Below are positions 6,732 to 14,780 of a stretch of DNA of 15,653 bases, one piece after another (positions within the stretch are counted from its first letter, which is position 1; each line of letters starts with the position of its first letter). Below the pieces are notes generated by a model. It worked only from the letters and a program-made list of their open reading frames with translations. It ran no database searches and was not told the DNA's origin. A program made the translations under genes and the position numbers. Source of the DNA: Thermoguttaceae bacterium (lineage in GTDB: Bacteria; Planctomycetota; Planctomycetia; Pirellulales; Thermoguttaceae); the NCBI GenBank assembly GCA_017454585.1, contig JAFTCU010000148.1, positions 1 through 15,653 of the forward strand, read 5' to 3'.

Positions 6732-8501
6732 ATGAAACGTGCTTGCCTTTTGTTTTTATGCCTGATTTCCTGCCTGTTTTCTTCGGTTTTTGCCGCTCAG
6801 AAAGGGGAGTTTACTCTCAAAATCATTGATGAGGAGACGAAACGCCCTCTTCCCTGCCGGGTCACCATCCGAAACGAAAAGGGCGTTGTTCGGAAAGCCG
6901 CCGATGTACCGTTCCTTTACGACCATTTTGTTATGCCGGGAGAGGTATTCCTCGACTGGCCCTTGGGTACGTACCCGCTAACGATCGAGCGTGGGTTTGA
7001 GTATCTGCCGCGCACAGGGCATTTTGTCCTGAATACGTTCGCGAAAGACTCCAAAACGGAGACGCTCAAACGTTTTGTGAATCTTTCCGAAAGAGGCTGG
7101 TGGTCAGGAGACCTGATGGTCATGCGTGACCTGCGCGACGCAGAGTTGTTAATGCTCGCCGATGATTTGCATTTCGTGCCGTTTGCGGAGTCTTCCGACT
7201 TGCGTTTCCTTCCCGGCACAAAGAAAGCACTGGAAGAAAAGCGCGCACTGCTGCGGAAACAAAGTGGTCGAACCGAATCGGAACAAAAAGCCAAATCGGA
7301 TGAAATGTGGTTTGACTCGGATCGGCTTTTCACGACGCAAAACTACATTCTGCGCCATCCTGCGGCTTCGGTGGGGATTTTGAACCTTCCAGTCGCGGTC
7401 CACTTTGAGAAACTTAAAATCGAGGATCGACCAAGTGCTTTGCCGATGCTTTACGCGCTCCGAAAGAAGTACCCGACCGCCTGGCTGGATCTGCAGGACG
7501 CGGACAGCTGGGACCTTCCGGCCCTCGTCGCGCTGGGGCTGGTCGATTCTTTTCAAATCCTGGGACCAAACATTTTGCGTGACCAGATGCTTCCGGAGAA
7601 TATGGACTGGAAAAAAATCCCGGCGGTAAAATCGTTCCAGAAACTCAACGCGCCACGCCTTCTTCTGAAGCCGGACGAAAACGCAGACGAAACCCTTCAA
7701 AACCTTCAGGAAGATCTTTTCGTTCGGCCTTCACAAAGTTCCTTCACAGAAGATTCCAAGGCCCTGAATTACAGGGACGAGCGTGGCCAACAGCTGTGGC
7801 GCGAGGAGGTCTGGTTCCATCTTCTTAATACGGGCCACAAAATTCCCCCGAGCGCGGGGAGCGGCTCCGGGATGGCCCCGAATGCAGTCGGGTCAAACCG
7901 CATGTACGTCTTCGTGGACCCGGAAACCTTCGAGAAAAAGGCCGGTTACGACTTCGAGGGGGCCAATGCGGGGTTCACTCAAAAAGCGTGGTGGAACGCG
8001 CTGCGTGCAGGCCGCTGTGTCGTCACGAACGGCCCGCTCCTTCAGCCGTGGGTCGAGGGCTCGGCCCCGGGCGAGGTCTTCAAATTCCAGCCGGGAGAGC
8101 CGGAAAAACTCAACCCCTCCATGACGCTTCACATGCAGAAGAAGGCGCAGTACATCGAGTTCATCGTAAACGGCCGCGTCGCGCAGTCGGTCCCGTTCCG
8201 AAATTACGCGGAAACCGGACGGCTTCCCTTGCTCGAGATCAAAGAGTCGGGCTGGTTTTTGATTCGGATCATTGCTGACGACCCACAGCGGTACGAGGCG
8301 GTTCTTTCGGCCCCGTATTACGTGGAAATGGGGGACGAAAAGCCGGAAGCGGCGCAAAAGTCGGCGGAATTTTTCATCGCCTGGCAGAAAGCACGGATGA
8401 AAATGCTGAAGAAACGCGGCGATTTTGACGGCCCCGAGGGGGAAAGACTCCGCGAGTTGCATGAATTTGCTTTGGCGTACTGGGAAAAACTGGCAAAATA
8501 A
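6732..8501 (+). CDS. Secreted CehA/McbA-like (PHP-related) protein with altered metal motif
   Basis: The protein has 589 residues. A signal peptide is clear (MKRACLLFLCLISCLFSSVFA, cleavage near residue 21-22), so it acts outside the cytoplasm. Residues about 25-105 resemble a small beta-sandwich of the carboxypeptidase-regulatory type (FTLKIIDEETKRPLPCRVTI). From residue 120 on it follows the planctomycete proteins annotated as CehA/McbA family metallohydrolases. The block WWSGD(L)HxHR appears as WWSGDLMVMR, with Met129 and Met131 where the HxH metal ligands should be. Later blocks are kept: AD-DLHFVP (143-149), DADSWDLPALVALG, NTGHKIPPSAGSGSGMAPNAVGSNR (split here across 366-389) and the LRAGRCVVTNGPLL segment. 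It may be a non-catalytic or altered member; substrate unknown. The ATG at 6732 is chosen because the signal peptide begins there. Confidence 0.78.
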   Translation: MKRACLLFLCLISCLFSSVFAAQKGEFTLKIIDEETKRPLPCRVTIRNEKGVVRKAADVPFLYDHFVMPGEVFLDWPLGTYPLTIERGFEYLPRTGHFVLNTFAKDSKTETLKRFVNLSERGWWSGDLMVMRDLRDAELLMLADDLHFVPFAESSDLRFLPGTKKALEEKRALLRKQSGRTESEQKAKSDEMWFDSDRLFTTQNYILRHPAASVGILNLPVAVHFEKLKIEDRPSALPMLYALRKKYPTAWLDLQDADSWDLPALVALGLVDSFQILGPNILRDQMLPENMDWKKIPAVKSFQKLNAPRLLLKPDENADETLQNLQEDLFVRPSQSSFTEDSKALNYRDERGQQLWREEVWFHLLNTGHKIPPSAGSGSGMAPNAVGSNRMYVFVDPETFEKKAGYDFEGANAGFTQKAWWNALRAGRCVVTNGPLLQPWVEGSAPGEVFKFQPGEPEKLNPSMTLHMQKKAQYIEFIVNGRVAQSVPFRNYAETGRLPLLEIKESGWFLIRIIADDPQRYEAVLSAPYYVEMGDEKPEAAQKSAEFFIAWQKARMKMLKKRGDFDGPEGERLRELHEFALAYWEKLAK

Positions 8502-8557
8502 ACAAAACGTCGGCGGCCGGAGAACGTTTCTTTCCGCCTTTTTCGGGATCTACCCAC

Positions 8558-8585
8558 TTGAAAACGTTTTAAAATCGTATATAAT
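8558..8585 (+). promoter_or_regulatory. Promoter with palindrome in its -35/spacer region, for the HzsA-related gene
   Basis: TTGAAA (8558-8563) and TATAAT (8580-8585) lie 16 bases apart, about 80 bases before the ATG at 8666. A perfect 10-bp palindrome with central CG, AAAACGTTTT (8561-8570), overlaps the -35 box and spacer. Such centrally CG palindromes are typical of LacI-type operators, so a repressor site is possible but not proven. Confidence 0.55.
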
Positions 8586-8665
8586 TAAATCAGGATCGAG
8601 TTCAAAAACTTCATTCCATTTTTGGCCTTTCCCCCTTCCCCTCCCACCTTCCAGGAATCCGGAAA

Positions 8666-11593
8666 ATGAAACCTTTTTCTAAAATTTTCGCTTTGGCGTT
8701 TTTTCTTTCCGTTTCGGCCCTCTTCGCTCAGGAACCTGCTCCGGTTCCGACCGTGGATTTAAGAGCCGGTCTTCAGGATGCTTTGGTCACCGAGCCGTTG
8801 GCGCTCGCGAAGATCGATGAATTCGCAAATACTTGCGTTGAAATGCCGGACGCGGGCGTCGGGATCCTTCGGGATTTTCGCGAAAAGAACGCGCCAAAAG
8901 CGGATGCTCTGACGGCAGAAATCGTCTGGAAAATTTTCACGAAAAAGAAATGGACCGACCCGCTTTGCGAACTGGCGGCGGAGCTTCTGGAAAGTCCCGA
9001 CCCGTTTGCCGTTTCGTGTGCGGATTGGGCGCTTTCGATTCGGACCGGCTGGGAAAACTCTTCGGAAACCGTCCCGTGGAGTGAAGACCGCGCGGAGAAA
9101 CCGTCCTGGTTCGCGAAGTGGCTCGTTTTTCCGGCTGAGCGATTTGCTGAGCTGGACTACTGGCGCGCCGTGCGCAATTACGGCATTCAGTACAATTTGC
9201 AGAGCATGAAAGGGAGCGGGATGAATTTCCTCAAACGGACCAACGGAATGTTCGCGGAGATCCTCGCCTCGCCGAAACTCACCCCGGAAAAAAGGGAAGA
9301 AGTGACGCGGCTGCACGCCGAACTGGAAAAGGTCTGCGCGGAACTTCAGGCCGCCCCGGACCTTTGGTCTGCCCGTCAGAGTTGGACGCGGGTCCGGAAA
9401 GCAGCGCGGAAAGTCCTCCTTTGCAATCCCGACCTTGATTTTCAGGAAATCCTCTTTACGAAACGCCACTCCGCGCACGGCCTGCGGAATATTACCGGGT
9501 CGCAGTACCCGTGGACGCACAAACCGGGCGGCGACCTGTGCGTCAAAACCGGCTTTGATCCGGAAGATCCGGTCCGGGGGATTTTGAACGGTCAGCTTGG
9601 CCCAGGCCACGTGCATGGAACCGATTTGCACTGGGACGGAAAGCGCATCGTTTTCGGTTACGCGCAGCAGCCGGTCTGGCCGCTCCCAAGGCCCACGCAC
9701 ACGGGAGACGCGCACTGGTTTTTCGAGCTTCGCCCTCAAACCCCGCCGATCCACCTTTACGAAATTAACCTGGACGGGACGGGCTTGCACCAGATCACGG
9801 ACGATCCGTACTGGGGCGATTTTGAGCCGACGTACGCCTCGGACGGCTCGATCGTTTTCGCCTCCGACCGTTCAGGAAGGAGCAGCGAGTGCGGAAACTT
9901 CCATGCGGACCACACGGTGATCAATCTTTACCGCTGCGAGCCGGACGGTTCCGGTTTGCGCCGCCTGAGCGACAATAAAGACATCGACCGGTACCCGCAC
10001 GCGCTTTCCAACGGCTTGATCGGTTATACGCGCTGGGAGTACCAGGAACGCCATTTCATGGAGACGCACTCCTTCTGGACGATCCACCCGGACGGGACGT
10101 ACGCGGAGGCGGCCTACAAGCAGCACATTCGGGTCCCGTGGGGTCTGCGCGACGTGCGAGACATTCCCGGGACGAACCGTTACGTCGGGATCGCCGGCGG
10201 GCATCACGTACTGGCGCACGGTCAGATCGTCCTCTTTGACCTTCTGGGCGGGCCGAACGACGCGAGCCGCCTGACGACGCTCACGCCACACATTACGTCC
10301 GGTGAAGGACCATCCGTGAAGACTACGGTGCCGCAGGGTGGTCTGGTGGACGCAGTGGGCCGTTACGCCGCGCCTTTTCCGGTTTCCGAAACGGCATTTC
10401 TCGCCTCCTGGAGCGCCTGCCTGCCTGCCCACGACGGACGCATGGGCGGCGACACGCAATTCGCGATTTACCTGGTGGACGTTTACGGAAACCGCGAGCT
10501 GATCCACCGCGAGCGGATACTTTCGTGCGATTTCGCCACGCCGGTCAAAGTCCGCAGTAAACCGTACGAACTGGCGGACGGCCGAATCATTTCCGGTGAC
10601 CCGCGGTGGACCCGGCAGGAAAATCAGTCCCCGAGTGCGAATTACCCGCACCCGGTAGCGTACGTCGCGGACGTGAACGTGGGGCTACCGGAATCCGAGC
10701 GCGGAAAGGCCAAATATTTGCGTGTCATGCAGCACGTTGGCTGGCCGCTGGACGAGAAAATTGGCGCGTGGCGATGGGCGCCGGGGAACGCGTGGGACAA
10801 GATTTTCGGCTACTGGTCCTGGGCGCCGGCCCGCGAGATCGGCACGGTCCCGGTCGAAGAAGATGGATCGTGCTGGTTCTACCTTCCTGAAAACACGGCG
10901 GTTTATTTCCAGCTTCTGGATCAAAACCACCTTGAAATTCGCCGGATGCGCAGCCATATCGCGCTCGAGACGGGCGAATCCCGCGGCTGTATCGGCTGCC
11001 ACGAGACCCGCGCGACGGTCGTTTCTCCCAAACCCGGCGCACTGGCCCAAGCGTTTCGTCACGCGCCCCTCATCCCAAAAGAGCCGGCATGGGGAAGCGA
11101 AAACCTTTACTCCTACGAAAAGCACATTCAGCCGATTTTTGACCGCCACTGCGTGCAGTGCCACAGTCCGGAAAATCAGGACGCGGCGACCGCCAAAGCC
11201 GCCCGGTTCGATTTGAGCGGCGTGACTGATCCGAACACCGGAATGTTCCGGTCTTACACCAGTCTGTTCCCGCAGGGCGAGAAAAGCGGGGCGCTGGTCT
11301 CGACCGAGGAAAATATGCTGATGGTTTCCGTTTCCGACAAACACTCGGGCGCGCAGATCACGAGGCCTCGCGAGTTTGGTTCGAGCCGGAGTCGGCTGAT
11401 CCGTCAGCTTCTGGACGAGCCGCAGCACGCGGAGAAAGTCCGCCCGACGCTTAGCGAGGACGAGTGGCTTCTGCTCGTTTCGTGGGTGGACGCGAACGCG
11501 CCGTACTACGATTCCTTCTTTAACCGCCGCGACCCGGCGCATCCGGTTCCTGCGCGGACGGTCTGGACGACGTTCCCCGTTTCGATCCATTAA
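8666..11593 (+). CDS. Secreted HzsA-related dihaem cytochrome with beta-propeller repeats
   Basis: The protein has 975 residues with a signal peptide (MKPFSKIFALAFFLSVSALFA). Residues about 30-270 form a helical N-terminal region I do not recognise. Residues about 270-750 resemble the middle domain of hydrazine synthase alpha subunit and carry PD40/TolB-type propeller repeats (LYEINLDGTGLHQIT, ASDGSIVFASDRSG, LYRCEPDGSGLRRLS). Two c-type haem sites follow: CIGCH at 775-779 and CVQCH at 829-833, the second inside a planctomycete cytochrome-like block (YEKHIQPIFDRHC). The C terminus has a LSEDEWLLLVSWVDANAPYYD motif usual for this group. True hydrazine synthase needs partner subunits and an anammox setting, neither seen here, so this is better called HzsA-related; redox partner and substrate are unknown. 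It has its own promoter, and AGGA lies about 10 bases before the ATG. Confidence 0.85.
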   Translation: MKPFSKIFALAFFLSVSALFAQEPAPVPTVDLRAGLQDALVTEPLALAKIDEFANTCVEMPDAGVGILRDFREKNAPKADALTAEIVWKIFTKKKWTDPLCELAAELLESPDPFAVSCADWALSIRTGWENSSETVPWSEDRAEKPSWFAKWLVFPAERFAELDYWRAVRNYGIQYNLQSMKGSGMNFLKRTNGMFAEILASPKLTPEKREEVTRLHAELEKVCAELQAAPDLWSARQSWTRVRKAARKVLLCNPDLDFQEILFTKRHSAHGLRNITGSQYPWTHKPGGDLCVKTGFDPEDPVRGILNGQLGPGHVHGTDLHWDGKRIVFGYAQQPVWPLPRPTHTGDAHWFFELRPQTPPIHLYEINLDGTGLHQITDDPYWGDFEPTYASDGSIVFASDRSGRSSECGNFHADHTVINLYRCEPDGSGLRRLSDNKDIDRYPHALSNGLIGYTRWEYQERHFMETHSFWTIHPDGTYAEAAYKQHIRVPWGLRDVRDIPGTNRYVGIAGGHHVLAHGQIVLFDLLGGPNDASRLTTLTPHITSGEGPSVKTTVPQGGLVDAVGRYAAPFPVSETAFLASWSACLPAHDGRMGGDTQFAIYLVDVYGNRELIHRERILSCDFATPVKVRSKPYELADGRIISGDPRWTRQENQSPSANYPHPVAYVADVNVGLPESERGKAKYLRVMQHVGWPLDEKIGAWRWAPGNAWDKIFGYWSWAPAREIGTVPVEEDGSCWFYLPENTAVYFQLLDQNHLEIRRMRSHIALETGESRGCIGCHETRATVVSPKPGALAQAFRHAPLIPKEPAWGSENLYSYEKHIQPIFDRHCVQCHSPENQDAATAKAARFDLSGVTDPNTGMFRSYTSLFPQGEKSGALVSTEENMLMVSVSDKHSGAQITRPREFGSSRSRLIRQLLDEPQHAEKVRPTLSEDEWLLLVSWVDANAPYYDSFFNRRDPAHPVPARTVWTTFPVSIH

Positions 11594-11621
11594 GTGAGAA
11601 GTAAGACCCAAAGGGCCTAAA

Positions 11622-11655
11622 ATTCGGAGGGCCGGCGTCCCCGCCGGTCAAGTTA
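11622..11655 (+). repeat. Left REP-like arm of the RAYT unit
   Basis: The arm contains GGAG followed by a hairpin CCGGCG-TCCC-CGCCGG (11632-11647), extended by a wobble and a GC pair. A GTAG/GGAG tetranucleotide 5' of a GC-rich hairpin is the known layout of REP sequences bound by RAYT proteins. It ends in CAAGTTA just before the ribosome site AAGGAAAG. Confidence 0.8.
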
Positions 11656-11666
11656 AAGGAAAGAAA

Positions 11667-12230
11667 ATGGATTCCAATAAAGGAAAATACCGTCATCATG
11701 GTCTTCCTCACTGGGATTTAGGGGAAGTTGCTCAAACCATTACTTACCGTCTTGCAGACTCCATCCCTCCAGGAGTGTATGAGCAGATTCTCACTGAAAT
11801 GAGGCGTGAGCCTGAAAATTACCAAAACATTTATAAGCGCACCAAAATTGAAGAGTGGCTCCACGCCAGTCGTTACGGCAGTTGCATCCTACAAAAGCCG
11901 AAAGCTGCTGAAATTGTTATTAATGCGTGGAAATTTCACGATGGGTCTGCGTATGACTTATATGATTGGGTTGTAATGCCCAATCATGTGCATTTGTTGA
12001 TTCGCCCCTACAATGGAATCCTTTTAGGGAAAATCATTGGCGCATGGAAAGGGTTCACTGCAAAGGAAATTTCAAAAAATTTTGGCGTTCCATCTCAGGT
12101 TTGGATGGCGGGATATTGGGACCGAATGATTCGCGATGCAAAGCACTTTCAAACGGCCAGAGATTATATTCTTGGAAATCCTGAAAAGGCTGGATTAACA
12201 CAAGGTTTTTATCGGTCAAGCGATTATTAA
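11667..12230 (+). CDS. REP-associated tyrosine transposase (RAYT, Y1 family)
   Basis: The protein has 187 residues and belongs to the IS200-like Y1 transposases, which cut and join single-stranded DNA at hairpins through a Tyr-DNA link. The HUH metal motif is His107-Val-His109 in WVVMPNHVHLLI. The catalytic Tyr is most likely Tyr167 in RDYILGNPEKAGL, after the conserved WDRMIRDAKHF. The N-terminal YRHHGLPHWD and ITYRLADSIP match the strand at the start of RAYT proteins. Length and motifs are complete, so it is probably active. The TAA stop lies within the right inverted repeat. Ribosome site AAGGAAAG lies just before the ATG. Codon use is AT-rich, unlike all neighbours. RAYTs are usually domesticated for REP spread rather than being self-moving insertion sequences. 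Confidence 0.93.
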   Translation: MDSNKGKYRHHGLPHWDLGEVAQTITYRLADSIPPGVYEQILTEMRREPENYQNIYKRTKIEEWLHASRYGSCILQKPKAAEIVINAWKFHDGSAYDLYDWVVMPNHVHLLIRPYNGILLGKIIGAWKGFTAKEISKNFGVPSQVWMAGYWDRMIRDAKHFQTARDYILGNPEKAGLTQGFYRSSDY

Positions 12231-12261
12231 CTTGACCGGCGGGGACGCCGGCCCTCCGAAT
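12228..12261 (-). repeat. Right REP-like arm of the RAYT unit
   Basis: This is an exact reverse complement of the left arm, so the GGAG plus hairpin points toward the transposase gene. Its first three bases are the TAA stop of the transposase. It ends 12 bases before the stop codon of the glycoside hydrolase gene on the other strand. Confidence 0.8.
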
Positions 12262-12273
12262 CTTTTTGCCGAA

Positions 12274-14736
12274 TCACCAGACCCATTTCGGGAACTCAAA
12301 CAAACCCGCGCACCAGTCCGTCGCGCGGGGCGGGATCCAAAATTTTTCCAGCACGGTCCCCGGGCGCTGGTAGTCGCCGAACATCGGCTGGATGCTGGTC
12401 CAGAGCGTGATTTCCAGCGTGACGGTCTTGCCGCGCAGTTCCTCCGGGACGGCCCATTCGTACGGCATCCACGCGAGCGTTCCGAGGTCCAGCCCGCCGA
12501 GCTTCACGTTTGTGACGCACGCGCCCGGGTTCATGCGCAGCCAAAGAGGCCCCTCGCCCGCCGGGACGGTCACTTCCGCGGTGTAGCGCACTTCCCCCAC
12601 GTAGTCACGCAGACCGCAGTCGCTCAGACGGCCGCGTGGTTGGGTCGTTTTCACGGTTCTCGTCTGCGGGACGAGTGAATCCGGCTCCTCCACGCCGAAA
12701 TTGCCCACGATCCAGAGCGCCGGGAGGAAAAGATTTGAGTCCTGCATCCCGTCAAGCTGGAACGAGTGCCGACCCGCCTCAAGCCGCACCGGCTCACTCT
12801 GCGCGTAAAGCGAGTCAAACCCCTGCGGCAGAACGTCGGCCGGGCCGGAACCCGAAATCGGCTTCCCGTCGCACCGGACCGGGAACGGAACCGGATAGTT
12901 CCGCACGGCAAACCGGACCGTCTGCGGCTCGGTCAGCACGACCGACGCTTCCCCGTTTTCCCCGAAGAACACGCGCCGGCGGTTCGGCGAGTCGAGCGAT
13001 ATCGCGTACTCCTGAACGTCCAGCTTTTGTTCGTGAGTCTTGGGGACCCACTGCTGGGCTTTTTTGCTGAAAAAGACCCCGCGCGAGGGGAGATTCACCG
13101 CCATTTCTTTCCCGTTTCCGAACTGGAGCTTCAGCCCCGTGCGGTCTCCCGGCTGAAGGCTCAAAACGACGATTTCTCCATCTTCGTACCGGCGCACCAG
13201 AACGTTCTGGGCCGGGGTCCCGTCCGCGTTCACGACGAAACCGTCGGCGGGGTCCATCTGCGCTTTCGCCCAGGCCGTGGCTTCCTCCACCGTGGCGAAA
13301 CGTTTGCCGGAGCGTTCCTCCACGATCTCGCCGGTTTTCAGGTCAAAGTCGAAAATGACCGGTTTGTCGCACGCTTCTTTTTCTTCGTAAAGGTCCCACG
13401 TGAGCTGGCTCAGCGAGAGTGCGCACAGAAACGCCCGGAGCGGGAGTTCCTTCTGGTTTTTCCCGTAGGCCGTCCGCCCGGCCTCGCGCTGCGGGTAGCG
13501 CACGGCGATGGGGCATTTGAACGGCTTTTTCGCGTATGCTGCGGCTTCCCTGGCGGCCTCGTTCAGAAGCCCCAACTTTCCAAACCACGGTTCGACCGGC
13601 GTAAAGAGCGAGCAGTAGCCGTGCTTTTCGTCGAATCCGCGCCCGTCCAACGCCGCGATCGCTAGCACGTAATGGTCCACTTTGTGAAACGCTTCCAGCC
13701 AGAGCATTTGCCGGTACATTCCGAACGTCTGGTCCGCTGGCCCCAGCGCGAACAGTTCGGCCAGCCCGCCGTTCCCGACGCGGCCGGCGGCGTGCTGCGC
13801 AACTCCAAGCGTCAGCCACTCGGAATCTTCCCCGACGCGGGTCGAAATTTCATCCATCCCCGGCAGGGAAAGCCCTTTGAGGACCCAGAGCGGCAGGCCG
13901 TTCGACTGCGCGGAGCCGATTGAGGAGTTTTCCGAGATCATGTGGCCCGTGAAGAAAATCCCCATCCGGTCGCACCACTCGCGGATCGGGTCAAAGAACG
14001 CCTTGCGGAAGCGCTCGCCCAGCAATTCAGTGTACACGACCCAGACATCGTTTTTTTGGGGGTCGTTCAGGAATTCCTCCACGTCCGTCCGAAAGCCCCG
14101 CCCGGTTTTCGCGGCGTATTCTTCGTCGAGCTGGTCGAAGTAGCGGAAACGCAGCGCCGGCTGCTGGCCTTCCACCGGAATGTGACCTTTATGCGCCGGT
14201 TCGTCGGTGAATATCCCCACGATCGTGTTCCCCATGTACTCGCGGAAACGCTTTTCGTAAACGTGATGGGTGGTTTCCTTGAAGTATTTCATCGCTTCGA
14301 ACGAGTAATTATCCGCGCCGAAGTCAGTCAAATGCCCGATTTCCCAACGGAAGGATCCGTCCTCGTTCCGGAAGACCTGGTACTCGCGGTACTGGAAATC
14401 CGGGCTGGCGTCGCGGACCTTCCCTTTGCAGCTCCCGGACGGCCAGTTGTACTCGTCGTAAAGCCAGATCTTCATGCCGAGGCGCCTGGCGTGGCGGCAG
14501 AACTGCTCGGTCATTTGGAGCCATTCTTCCCCCATGTATTCGTACTCCAGACCGCTGCGGGCGTAGATGAGGAACTGGTCGATCCCGACGGCTTTATACG
14601 CCTCGAGCGTCCGAACGACGTCGGCCTCGGTGGGCCTTCCCGTGATGGCGCCCATCGGGATCAGAGGCGATTCCTGCCCAAAGAGAAACTGGGGAACGAG
14701 AAGAAAGGCGAGAAAAAAAGCAAAAATGCGCTTCAT
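12274..14736 (-). CDS. Secreted glycoside hydrolase, TIM-barrel type (GH106-like)
   Basis: The protein has 820 residues. The start at 14736 (ATG, GGAG six bases before it) gives a clean signal peptide, MKRIFAFFLAFLLVPQFLFG; a TTG four codons upstream is possible but less likely. Residues about 25-400 form a (beta/alpha)8-type catalytic region with GIDQFLIYARSGLEYEYMGEEW, then KIWLYDEYNWPSG and FTDEP (Glu179) and GHMISEN (Glu269); these two acidic residues are candidate catalytic ones. Such blocks are seen in proteins annotated as GH106 or unclassified glycosyl hydrolases, which often act on rhamnose-containing polymers. The C-terminal half looks like beta-sandwich domains, ending in a galactose-binding-like module (WLRMNPGACVTNVKLGG, WMPYEW). 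It is likely periplasmic or exported. Exact family and substrate remain inferred. The stop is 12 bases from the RAYT unit. Confidence 0.82.
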   Translation of the reverse strand: MKRIFAFFLAFLLVPQFLFGQESPLIPMGAITGRPTEADVVRTLEAYKAVGIDQFLIYARSGLEYEYMGEEWLQMTEQFCRHARRLGMKIWLYDEYNWPSGSCKGKVRDASPDFQYREYQVFRNEDGSFRWEIGHLTDFGADNYSFEAMKYFKETTHHVYEKRFREYMGNTIVGIFTDEPAHKGHIPVEGQQPALRFRYFDQLDEEYAAKTGRGFRTDVEEFLNDPQKNDVWVVYTELLGERFRKAFFDPIREWCDRMGIFFTGHMISENSSIGSAQSNGLPLWVLKGLSLPGMDEISTRVGEDSEWLTLGVAQHAAGRVGNGGLAELFALGPADQTFGMYRQMLWLEAFHKVDHYVLAIAALDGRGFDEKHGYCSLFTPVEPWFGKLGLLNEAAREAAAYAKKPFKCPIAVRYPQREAGRTAYGKNQKELPLRAFLCALSLSQLTWDLYEEKEACDKPVIFDFDLKTGEIVEERSGKRFATVEEATAWAKAQMDPADGFVVNADGTPAQNVLVRRYEDGEIVVLSLQPGDRTGLKLQFGNGKEMAVNLPSRGVFFSKKAQQWVPKTHEQKLDVQEYAISLDSPNRRRVFFGENGEASVVLTEPQTVRFAVRNYPVPFPVRCDGKPISGSGPADVLPQGFDSLYAQSEPVRLEAGRHSFQLDGMQDSNLFLPALWIVGNFGVEEPDSLVPQTRTVKTTQPRGRLSDCGLRDYVGEVRYTAEVTVPAGEGPLWLRMNPGACVTNVKLGGLDLGTLAWMPYEWAVPEELRGKTVTLEITLWTSIQPMFGDYQRPGTVLEKFWIPPRATDWCAGLFEFPKWVW

Positions 14737-14780
14737 GGCGAACTCCAAAAAAGGGAGGGATTAATACGGGGGATTAGGAG

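Larger units (their letters stand above)
11622..12261. mobile_element. RAYT unit bounded by perfect 34-bp inverted REP sequences
   Basis: A 640-bp unit consists of a single Y1 transposase gene between two 34-bp arms that are exact reverse complements (11622-11655 and 12228-12261). I see no target-site duplication, as expected for IS200/RAYT chemistry. It lies between two convergent genes with only about 30 and 12 bases of spare sequence. Its gene is much more AT-rich than the neighbours, which suggests recent acquisition. Confidence 0.85.

Noticed and set aside
9872..10651. Long open frame on the - strand opposite the HzsA-related gene
   Set aside because: Same reasoning: the + strand gene has a signal peptide, repeats and haem motifs, while this frame shows nothing recognisable.
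8666..11593. A true hydrazine synthase subunit and an anammox locus
   Set aside because: No partner subunits or other anammox genes are present, and HzsA-like proteins are known in non-anammox planctomycetes.
12766..13665. Long open frame on the + strand opposite the glycoside hydrolase gene
   Set aside because: It is antisense to a strongly supported gene, its translation is rich in Arg, Pro and Val with no family motif, and open frames of this type are expected opposite GC-rich genes.
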